This document shows, piece by piece, positions 7,361 to 13,471 of a stretch of 35,199 nucleotides of DNA (position 1 is its first letter; each line of letters opens with the position of its first letter). The position numbers and the translations under genes were made by a program. The stretch covers positions 1 to 35,199 of the forward strand of contig NZ_BJZV01000035.1 in NCBI RefSeq assembly GCF_007992215.1, read 5' to 3'. A model generated the notes under the pieces. That model made no database searches. It was not told the DNA's origin and worked only from the letters and a program-made list of their open reading frames with translations. This DNA comes from Methylobacterium gnaphalii. Lineage in GTDB: Bacteria > Pseudomonadota > Alphaproteobacteria > Rhizobiales > Beijerinckiaceae.

Positions 7361-7777
7361 ATGTTCAGAGCATTTCTGCTGGGCGCCCTCGTTGCCGTCT
7401 CCGTCGTTCCTGCGATGGCGGCCGATGTTGCGAGGGGCGGGGCCCGAGTCACGACGATCTTTGACCATCCACTACCTTCGGTTCCCGGCAAGAGCCTGCG
7501 CGGCGTCCTCGTCGAGTACGGTCCGGGCGGGTCCTCACCGTCCCACACCCACGCCGCATCGGCCTTCATCACGGCAACTGTGATTGAGGGCGCGGTGCGC
7601 AGCCGGATCAACGACGGCCCGGAGAAAGTCTTCCGCGTCGGCGAGAGCTTTGTCGAAATGCCCGGTGATCACCACGGTGTCAGCGCTAATGCCAGCGACG
7701 TCGAGCCCTCCAAGCTCCTCGCCGTCTTCGTCGTGGACACGGCTGACCGGGTTTTGACGACGCCGGACCGGCCCTAA
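7361..7777 (+). CDS. Exported cupin-domain protein
   Basis: The 138-residue product has a clear Sec signal peptide (MFRAFLLGALVAVSVVPAMA, cleavage expected before AD), so it is probably periplasmic. The mature part is a single conserved beta-barrel cupin: GPGGSSPSHTHAASAFITATVIEG holds the HxH metal ligands (truncated here to the motif S-H-T-H), and GESFVEMPGDHHGVSANAS holds the second-motif histidine. Mononuclear metal binding is expected. It sits between the NmrA-like gene and the ECF41 sigma gene and most likely belongs to the same operon. Its substrate cannot be read from the sequence. Confidence 0.87.
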   Translation: MFRAFLLGALVAVSVVPAMAADVARGGARVTTIFDHPLPSVPGKSLRGVLVEYGPGGSSPSHTHAASAFITATVIEGAVRSRINDGPEKVFRVGESFVEMPGDHHGVSANASDVEPSKLLAVFVVDTADRVLTTPDRP

Positions 7778-7872
7778 CAGCGGCGGCGCGGGAACTCAGC
7801 TGTTCAAGGCGGCAAGGATAACCGATGGTCATCCACATTCGCTCAACGGGCTTCGTTTACGAGGAACGGCCC

Positions 7873-8778
7873 ATGTCGCAGGCCGAAATTGCCACGGCGA
7901 CCTTTGAGTCCCATCGCGTGCGGCTGTTGCGCATTGCCTACCGCATGCTTGGCTCGCGCAGCGAAGCGGAGGATGTCGTGCAGAATGCCTGGCTGCGCTG
8001 GGTGGCGGTGGACCAGACGAAGGTCTCTGCTCCCTATCCGTTCCTCGCGCGCATCGTTACGCGCCTCTGCCTCGACGAGATGAAGTCGGCCCGCGCCCGC
8101 CGGGAGACCTACGTCGGCGCTTGGCTGCCCGATCCACTCGTCGAGAACGAGGAAGATGGGCTGGACAAAGATGACCTGACGCTGACGCTGATGATGGCGC
8201 TGGAGCGTCTGTCTCCGCTTGAGAGGGCGGCATTTCTCCTCCACGACGTCTTCGGCGTGCCGCTCGGCGAGGTGGCGGATGCGCTCGACCGGGAGGCGGC
8301 GGCTGTGCGCCAACTCGCCGTCCGGGCACGGCGGAACGTGGAGGCTGCGCGTCCGCGCTTCCCTGTAGGGCGCGAAGAGGGCGAGCGGATCGCACGGGCC
8401 TTCTTCGCGGCATCCACCAGCGGCGACACCGCAGCGCTGCGTACACTTCTCGCCGAGAATGCGGTGCTGCGCTCCGATGGCGGCGGCAAGGTTTTGGCCT
8501 TCATCAACCCCATCACCGGATTGGACCGCCTCCTGCGCATGTTCGAGGGTGTGCGGCGCAAATGGGGTCAGGGCTGGGCGCAGATACTCGAACTCGTCTG
8601 GATCGACGGCTTGCCCGGCTATATCAGCCGCGAACGCGGCGACGTTCTCCAAACCACTGCGCTCGCCATCGAGGACGGCCGGATCACCGCAATCTACATC
8701 ACCCGCAATCCCGACAAGCTCCGCCACGTCGCGCAGGCGCTCGCGGTGGCACCGGACCCCACCTTGCGGACACAGTAA
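7873..8778 (+). CDS. ECF41-group RNA polymerase sigma factor with C-terminal NTF2-like domain
   Basis: From the ATG at 7873 (GAGGAA six nt upstream) the protein has 301 residues. An alternative ATG at 7825, preceded by AAGGAT, would add 16 residues, and both are possible. Sigma region 2 is at about residues 10-75 (FESHRVRLLRIAYRMLGS, EAEDVVQNAWLRW) and region 4 at about 105-160. The linker motif YVGAWLPDP (80-88) and the C-terminal SnoaL/NTF2-like domain with DGGGK (202-206) and NPDKL (279-283) are the diagnostic ECF41 motifs. In this group the fused domain replaces a separate anti-sigma factor and modulates core binding. The gene neighbours (CMD, oxidoreductase, cupin) and two matching promoters support autoregulation. 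The inducing signal is unknown. Confidence 0.94.
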   Translation: MSQAEIATATFESHRVRLLRIAYRMLGSRSEAEDVVQNAWLRWVAVDQTKVSAPYPFLARIVTRLCLDEMKSARARRETYVGAWLPDPLVENEEDGLDKDDLTLTLMMALERLSPLERAAFLLHDVFGVPLGEVADALDREAAAVRQLAVRARRNVEAARPRFPVGREEGERIARAFFAASTSGDTAALRTLLAENAVLRSDGGGKVLAFINPITGLDRLLRMFEGVRRKWGQGWAQILELVWIDGLPGYISRERGDVLQTTALAIEDGRITAIYITRNPDKLRHVAQALAVAPDPTLRTQ

Positions 8779-9020
8779 TCAGACAGCGCCCCCCGAAGTC
8801 GCCTTACCCGACATTCAGCCCTCAAGGTGTACCCCGGCCGTTGGAAGCTGAAGGCAATAACCGCCAAGGTCGAGGCCAACCGCCCTTTGGTCTTCGGTCG
8901 ACAGTAGGAAGCAGGCGCGGCGCGATGTCCGCTCTTGCGTGCTGCCGCCCGAAAGCGGATCAGCGGAAATCCACCCTTCTCGGACCGTTCGGGTCGGTAC
9001 CATCCGTCAGGTTTTCACCA
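8779..9020. other. Non-coding or decayed stretch
   Basis: No convincing gene is visible between the sigma factor stop and the kinase relic. Short open frames on both strands have no recognisable family features, and no hairpin with a T-run marks the end of the sigma operon. It probably contains decayed downstream sequence of the HWE-kinase relic. Confidence 0.4.
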
Positions 9021-9480
9021 CTAGCGCAGCCAAAGACGTTCAGGCGTCGAGCCGCCCACGATGGCCCAGTTGAGGATCAGGCGACTCCTATTGTTCGACA
9101 GTGCACCGTATTTGACGGCGTTGGTCGGCAGCTCGTGTAGCGCCATCACGAACGCCAGGCTCAGGCGCAGGATAAGCCAGACCTTCGGGCCACCGGCCTT
9201 GAGCCGTTGCGCGGCGCCATTGCGGAACACGCGCTTTCCAGGCCACCACCTGATGGCCGACGCGCAGGGCAGCCTCACGGCTCGCGAACATCGGTCTGGA
9301 ATGATCCACGCAGATGCCGGCACGGCAGTAGGCGGCCCATGCCCAAGGCCGCGTGCCTCGACTCGTATGAATGGCTTCCGCGGTCAGGCTGTTCTCCAGA
9401 GGAGCGGGCTTCAACATCTGGAGAGGCATATTGACTGACGGACAGGAATAAGTTGAACGGCAACTTCTGTTTAGCGCTTT
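9021..9480 (-). pseudogene. Relic of an HWE-family sensor histidine kinase
   Basis: On the minus strand, LAFVMALHELPTNAVKYGAL followed by SNNRSRLILNW and ERLWLR is the N-box of the HWE histidine kinase ATPase domain (normally ALHELATNAVKYGALS). The frame stops at 9021 directly after this block. Upstream, another frame gives SRHAALGMGRLL (about 9350), which resembles the preceding kinase helix with the conserved His replaced or lost. The pieces lie in different frames and no sensor domain is seen. It is therefore a degraded C-terminal kinase fragment rather than a gene. Confidence 0.68.
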
Positions 9481-9536
9481 TGACCATAGCATCGAATCGT
9501 ATGCCCGGCTGGAGAGCGATCTATTTAACAGGCAGC

Positions 9537-9557
9537 AAAAAAGGGGCCCTGGGCCCC
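9537..9557 (-). terminator. Rho-independent terminator of the YflT-like gene
   Basis: Read on the minus strand, GGGGCC-CAG-GGCCCC forms a 6-bp GC stem followed by six T. It lies 26 nt after the stop of the gene at 9583-10242. A further 8-bp dyad, GATCAACC / GGTTGATC (9581-9598), overlaps that stop codon. Confidence 0.85.
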
Positions 9558-9582
9558 CTTCTCGCTACCGGATTCGCTTAGA

Positions 9583-10242
9583 TCAACCTGGGTTGATCGG
9601 GTAAGCGCGAACTCCTGGCCGTGTTTGCACACCCGTCGCAACACCGCTGCTCGGCGTCGCCGTCGGTGGCTGCGAACCGGAAAGAGCAGGCCCGCTCCAT
9701 CCCTCCGAACGCCAGCTTTGGGCTCGCTGATCCACGTCGATCGAGCCATGTTCCTCAAGGATATCCATGGCCAGGGTGCTCTGGATCTCGTCGGCCTGAA
9801 CCGTCACCAACGTGCCGCCGCGACGAATGCCCTCGTGATAGGTATGGGCATCGCTTTCGCTGATCCCGGCGCCGGTGAGAGCGCCGACCAAGCCTCCGGT
9901 TGCCGCACCGATCCCGGCACCGGTGATAGTTGAAACCAACCATCCTGCCGCGACGACCGGGCCGACACCGGGAATAGCCATAAGGCCAAGCCCCGTGAGG
10001 AGACCCGTCGCTCCACCGATCAGCGTGCCGACTGACGCACCCGTCCCGGCGCCGGTTTCTGCCTTCTGAGCTGTATCAGAAGCTGCATTGGCATGGTTCA
10101 GGCGGCTGGCATGTCGATCGCCTTCATTGTTGCTGACAAGGCTGATGTCGCTATGCGGAATACCAGCGACCTCTAACTTAGAGACCGCCTTACTCGCATC
10201 TTCATAGTCATCAAAAAGAGCCGTGATTGTTTGCTGAGCCAT
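9583..10242 (-). CDS. General stress protein 17M/YflT-like protein with glycine-zipper segment
   Basis: The 219-residue protein starts MAQQTITALFDDYEDASKAV, which with KLEVAGIPHSDISLVSN matches the N-terminal YflT/GSP17M stress-protein module (residues about 1-45). Residues about 65-135 form two Gly/Ala-rich hydrophobic stretches (GATGLLTGLGLMAIPGVGPV, AGIGAATGGLVGALTGAGIS) of glycine-zipper type that may insert in a membrane. A second small alpha-beta module follows (YHEGIRRGGTLVTVQADE). The C-terminal 45 residues are Ser/Pro-rich. It is followed by a good terminator. The upstream exported gene lies only 36 nt away on the same strand. A role in envelope or general stress is likely, but the biochemical function is unknown. 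Confidence 0.8.
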   Translation of the reverse strand: MAQQTITALFDDYEDASKAVSKLEVAGIPHSDISLVSNNEGDRHASRLNHANAASDTAQKAETGAGTGASVGTLIGGATGLLTGLGLMAIPGVGPVVAAGWLVSTITGAGIGAATGGLVGALTGAGISESDAHTYHEGIRRGGTLVTVQADEIQSTLAMDILEEHGSIDVDQRAQSWRSEGWSGPALSGSQPPTATPSSGVATGVQTRPGVRAYPINPG

Positions 10243-10278
10243 TGAAAACTCCCTAATCGAACTGAGAAGATTTAACGC

Positions 10279-10665
10279 TTACTGCGCGGCAACATTTCCC
10301 TTAAAATCGACACCCACGTTAACGGCCTTACCATTTAGTGTTGCTTGGCCGCGCCAGATGCCTTTATCGTCTTTTTTCAGGCCCTTGATATCCTTGTAAC
10401 CGGCATTTTCTAACCGCTTGTGCATTTGAGCTTCAGTAAAGCTGTTGGATCCCTCTTCCAGCTTTGCATCGGCCGCAGAATGCGCCGTGGCTGGTTTGCT
10501 GGCCTCAGGTTTATCAGTATTCGGGCGTGTTACAGCCTCCTGCCCGCCTGATTTTGCGCTTGTCTTGCTATCAGGAGCGGGCGATCCGGAGGTGGTTGTC
10601 TGAGCAAAAGCTGGTCCTCCCAGGATTAGAATTGCTGCGATCATCGAGAGTGCACGCGGCGACAT
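10279..10665 (-). CDS. Small exported PepSY-like protein
   Basis: The start at 10665 has a strong GGAGG four nt upstream. The 128-residue product has a signal peptide (MSPRALSMIAAILILGGPAFA, then Q), a Ser/Lys/Ala-rich linker of about 50 residues, and a C-terminal 60-residue module FTEAQMHKRLENAGYKDIKG ... VNVGVDFKGNV. This module resembles the PepSY/SmpA-like fold common in small periplasmic alphaproteobacterial proteins. It precedes the YflT-like stress gene by 36 nt on the same strand, so the two are probably co-transcribed. A longer in-frame start near 10833 is rejected because the signal peptide and ribosome site fix the start. Confidence 0.82.
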   Translation of the reverse strand: MSPRALSMIAAILILGGPAFAQTTTSGSPAPDSKTSAKSGGQEAVTRPNTDKPEASKPATAHSAADAKLEEGSNSFTEAQMHKRLENAGYKDIKGLKKDDKGIWRGQATLNGKAVNVGVDFKGNVAAQ

Positions 10666-10822
10666 ATGACCTCCGGAAATTGTTCGGCAGACACGAGAAC
10701 CAAGAATGGAAGCAACACGCCCGAGGCTCGGGATGTTCCGCCGATTAACATCGATCGGCGCTGACGCTCGAAGGTCATAAGCCGTGGAGAACGCAGCTAA
10801 GCTCGCAATGAACACCGGGGCG

Positions 10823-11150
10823 TCAGGTCGCAACGCGCGCGACCTGAGCGAGCATCTCCATCAAGGCTGCGCGGGCGCGGCTCACCCCGCTTTTGACGGT
10901 GCCGACCTGGCACGTCAGCAAAGCCGCGGCGGTCTCGTAGGTCATCCCTTGCGCTGCCACGAGCATTCGCGCCTCACGCTGTACGACTGGGAGCCGGGCG
11001 ACGGGGTCCAGACCTTCTGCAGGTCCATGCCGTGTTCTTGCGGCGGTAGAACCGCAAGCTGTGCGGCGGCACTGCCGTCGCTATCTCCAATTTCACGCCT
11101 GCGCGTGCGAATGTCACTGTAGAAGTGGTTGCGCAGCATCCCGGCGAATG
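10823..11150 (-). pseudogene. Frameshifted relic of an EcfG-like ECF sigma factor
   Basis: The minus strand encodes MLRNHFYSDIRTRRREIGDS and further SAAAQL (from about 11139), which is the end of sigma region 2 of an EcfG-type factor. The frame then shifts near 11008-11015 and continues as LDPVARLPVVQREARMLVAA, then MTYETAAALLTCQVGTVKSG and VSRARAAL, that is region 4 with its helix-turn-helix, ending at the stop at 10823. The first half of region 2 is missing. A single net frame change separates two well-conserved blocks, so decay is recent, or a sequencing error is possible. EcfG factors normally govern the general stress response. Confidence 0.75.
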
Positions 11151-11176
11151 GGCCCGAGCCGCCGCCGCTCGCCGAT

Positions 11177-11284
11177 AACACGCTTATCGAGGATGTGGTC
11201 CTCGGTCTCGTCGAGCTCGTCGGCCATGCGAGCGCCGGTTTCGGCCGTCGAGGTCACGACTTGATCGACGATGACGTCGAGCAA
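11177..11284 (-). pseudogene. Short CorA-like fragment
   Basis: The minus strand from 11284 reads LLDVIVDQVVTSTAETGARM followed by ADELDETEDHILDKRV. This resembles the stalk helix of CorA-type Mg/Co transporters (typical pattern: LDxIVD...ELDxIED). A stop codon precedes it, and unrelated sequence follows, close to the sigma-factor relic. It is about 36 residues long and cannot be functional. The family assignment is tentative because of its short length. Confidence 0.4.
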
Positions 11285-11353
11285 TTAAATCGGAGCGAGT
11301 ATACCGCAGCCTTCCGCAACCGCGTCACGGGCGCGGTCCGGTCCGAGCGCGGG

Positions 11354-11707
11354 ATGGCGTCGGCCGCTGACGAGCAGGCGCGGGCCCATGAAGAAGTGCA
11401 GACGTCCGCCCGCATCGACTTTGGGCCTTTTTCCGGTTTCGCAGACGACTTCACCAACCCATTCGAGTACGCGATATTCATGCGAATGGCGGAAGGCTTG
11501 GTCTTCGACGTGATATTGGAGGGCAAGTCTGAGGACCTCAACCTGCTTCGCCTGCGTCCTGATCTGCTTCGTTTCGCGCCTGATGTCGCTGGGCGGTTCG
11601 GCATCACCGCGCAAGAGGCGACATGCAACGAGACGCTCCTGGAAGAGGACGTCGATGCCGACGACGAGTGCGATATCGATGAAGGTGATGCGGAGGCCAC
11701 CGAGTGA
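11354..11707 (+). CDS. Hypothetical acidic protein
   Basis: The ATG at 11354 gives 117 residues (MASAADEQARAHEEVQTSAR start). An in-frame ATG at 11129 exists, but the extra part runs antisense to gene relics, so the shorter form is preferred. A central amphipathic segment (FADDFTNPFEYAIFMRMAEG and LVFDVILEGKSEDLNLLRLR) is followed by a strongly acidic tail (EEDVDADDECDIDEGDAEATE pattern). I do not recognise the family. The reverse strand is also open here but has the His/Arg/Val-rich composition of an antisense frame. The stop overlaps a possible GTG start of the following gene. Confidence 0.5.
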   Translation: MASAADEQARAHEEVQTSARIDFGPFSGFADDFTNPFEYAIFMRMAEGLVFDVILEGKSEDLNLLRLRPDLLRFAPDVAGRFGITAQEATCNETLLEEDVDADDECDIDEGDAEATE

Positions 11708-11721
11708 TCCATCAACGTGAA

Positions 11722-12291
11722 ATGGCGACACGGCAGACCAGGACCCGGCGACCTGCTGCGGAGCTCGCCGAGAAAACCGATCCTCAGCTGAAAGTCTTCG
11801 GGATGAGCGTAGGTTTCTACGACACCGTCGTCGCTGCTCCGAGCCAAGCTGCCGCGCTACGCGCGTGGGGTACCCGACAAAACCTTTTCAAGGACGGCAC
11901 GGCGCGGCTAGTCACCGAAGAAAAGGCTACGAAGGCTGCCCTGACGCAACCGGGGGTCGTACTGAGGCGACCGATAGGAACGAAGAAGCCCTTCGGGCTC
12001 GACGCGGGTGTTCCCCAAATCCCAGATCTGCCGCGTTCCAAGCCTGCAGCCAAAAAAGCGCCGCCGAAACCGGTGTATCGCAAAGCCCTAGACCGGGCGG
12101 AGGCGGAACTGTCTCGTCTGGAGAGCAGGCGTCGTTCCGAGCAAGTGAACTTTGATACCCGACGTCGAAAGCTCGAAGCCGAGGAAGCTGAGGCCACTTC
12201 GCATTTCGAGGAGGCGCAGACCCGGGCACGCGAGCGCGTCGAACATACGCGTCGCGCCTATCTCGAAGCGGGTGGGAAGCTAGAAACGTAG
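11722..12291 (+). CDS. Hypothetical protein with C-terminal coiled coil (TolA-like annotation in relatives)
   Basis: The ATG at 11722 gives 189 residues; a GTG at 11704 overlapping the previous stop (GTGA) is an alternative start. The N-terminal 70 residues hold a compact segment (LKVFGMSVGFYDTVVAAPSQ, AAALRAWGTRQNLFKDGTA) that recurs in alphaproteobacterial hypothetical proteins. A Pro/Lys-rich linker (RSKPAAKKAPPKPV) precedes a charged heptad-rich coiled coil (about residues 125-189, AEAELSRLESRRRSEQVNFD onward). No signal peptide or membrane helix is seen, so a TolA function is not supported. It ends four nt before the convergent ku stop. Confidence 0.68.
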   Translation: MATRQTRTRRPAAELAEKTDPQLKVFGMSVGFYDTVVAAPSQAAALRAWGTRQNLFKDGTARLVTEEKATKAALTQPGVVLRRPIGTKKPFGLDAGVPQIPDLPRSKPAAKKAPPKPVYRKALDRAEAELSRLESRRRSEQVNFDTRRRKLEAEEAEATSHFEEAQTRARERVEHTRRAYLEAGGKLET

Positions 12292-12295
12292 TAGC

Positions 12296-13162
12296 TCAGC
12301 TCGCCTTGCGCCGTTTCGCAGATCCCGACGTCTTTCCTTTGGTGGAAGCCTTTCGACCTTTCGAGCCCTTCGCCGAACTGTGCGAACGCGCCTTCTTGCC
12401 GAGGCTGGCACGCAGCGCTGCCATCAGGTCGATGACGTTCGTATCCTCGGGCTGTTCGACTTCTTCGACCTTGTGACCTTTGCGCTTAGCCTCGATCAGA
12501 GCCTTCAGCGCATCCTCGTAACGGTCGGTGAATTTCGAAGGATCGAACGGAGCTTCCTTCTGTTCGATGATCCGCTCTGCCACCTCGACCATTTCCTTGT
12601 CGGGCTTCGTGGCCTTGATGTCGCCGAAGACGGCGTTGGCGTTCTTAACCTCGTCCTTACTGCGGAGCGTCCAGGCCATCATGCCCTTACCGCTTGGCTC
12701 GACGGCGATCAGCCGTTCGCGTGTCGAGATGACGGCCCGTCCCAGGGCTATCCGGCCGGCGCCTGCCATCGCATCGCGGATCACCGCGAACGCCTCCTGC
12801 GCGAGATCGCCGTCAGGGGCGAGGAAATAAGGATGGTCCCAATAGGTCCGGTCGATCTCGTCAGCGGGGAGGAAGCGCTCGATATCGATGATCTTTGTGC
12901 TTTCGAGCTTCACGGACTCAAGCTCTTCCGGAGTGACGAAGACGTACTGATCCTTTTCGATCTCGAACCCTTTGACGAGATCCTTCCTGTCCACGGGTCC
13001 AGTGTCGGGATCGGTGGTGACCATCCGAACGCGGTTGTTGGTCTTGGGATTGATGAGGTGGAAGTGAACGTCGCCGGCCGGATTCACCGCCGTGTAGAGC
13101 GCCACCGGGCAGGTGACGAGGGACAGTTTGAGGTGGCCTCGCCAGCTCGGACGGGTCGCCAT
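12296..13162 (-). CDS. ku: Non-homologous end-joining protein Ku
   Basis: The 288-residue protein has the single-domain bacterial Ku fold: MATRPSWRGHLKLSLVTCPV start, VHFHLINPKTNNRV, the bridge-region ERFLPADEIDRTYWDHPYFL, and the helical LigD-interacting part (EMVEVAERIIEQ, KFTDRYEDALKALIEAK). The last 40 residues are a Lys/Ser/Arg-rich tail typical of Ku proteins that bind DNA beyond the ring. Ku dimers thread onto double-strand ends and recruit LigD. The neighbouring small gene and ligD on the same strand form one repair locus in transcription order ligD, small gene, ku. Confidence 0.96.
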   Translation of the reverse strand: MATRPSWRGHLKLSLVTCPVALYTAVNPAGDVHFHLINPKTNNRVRMVTTDPDTGPVDRKDLVKGFEIEKDQYVFVTPEELESVKLESTKIIDIERFLPADEIDRTYWDHPYFLAPDGDLAQEAFAVIRDAMAGAGRIALGRAVISTRERLIAVEPSGKGMMAWTLRSKDEVKNANAVFGDIKATKPDKEMVEVAERIIEQKEAPFDPSKFTDRYEDALKALIEAKRKGHKVEEVEQPEDTNVIDLMAALRASLGKKARSHSSAKGSKGRKASTKGKTSGSAKRRKAS

Positions 13163-13182
13163 GCTGTCGGTTCTCCCAAGGA

Positions 13183-13419
13183 TTAGCCGACCGCCGGCAG
13201 GTCGCCGGTGTCGAGGTGAATGAGGTAGCTGTGCTCGTGTCCGGTCTGCATGTCGCGAACGACCACGCCGACTTGGTTCTGTCCCTCGGCGAAGGCCAGA
13301 TGCTCGACGTAGGCAATCGCGGCCGCCTCCGAACTCGTTTCACGAACGAGCCGCCCGAGATGCGGGTCCTCGTGTCGGCCCCGGACACGGAAGAGTCGAT
13401 CTAAATCAACATCGTTCAT
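13183..13419 (-). CDS. Small conserved-looking protein between ligD and ku
   Basis: A 78-residue frame begins MNDVDLDRLFRVRGRHEDPH and contains AIAYVEHLAFAEGQNQVGVV and HEHSYLIHLDTGD. Composition is balanced and looks coding. It has no signal peptide or membrane helix. I do not recognise a domain. Its position between ligD (52 nt upstream) and ku (20 nt downstream) on the same strand suggests it is co-expressed with end-joining genes. Confidence 0.62.
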   Translation of the reverse strand: MNDVDLDRLFRVRGRHEDPHLGRLVRETSSEAAAIAYVEHLAFAEGQNQVGVVVRDMQTGHEHSYLIHLDTGDLPAVG

Positions 13420-13471
13420 AGCCCGCTCCTCTGGCCGTAACGTTCCGGACCGCAGAAAGTGCGGGCGACCC

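Noticed and set aside
7843..8727. 294-codon minus-strand frame opposite the sigma factor
   Set aside because: Antisense to an ECF41 sigma factor with all diagnostic motifs.
10823..11181. Functional EcfG sigma factor
   Set aside because: Region 2 is incomplete and regions 2 and 4 lie in different frames.
11285..11731. Minus-strand frame opposite the acidic hypothetical gene
   Set aside because: Composition looks like a shadow frame; the plus strand shows better codon use. The choice is not certain.
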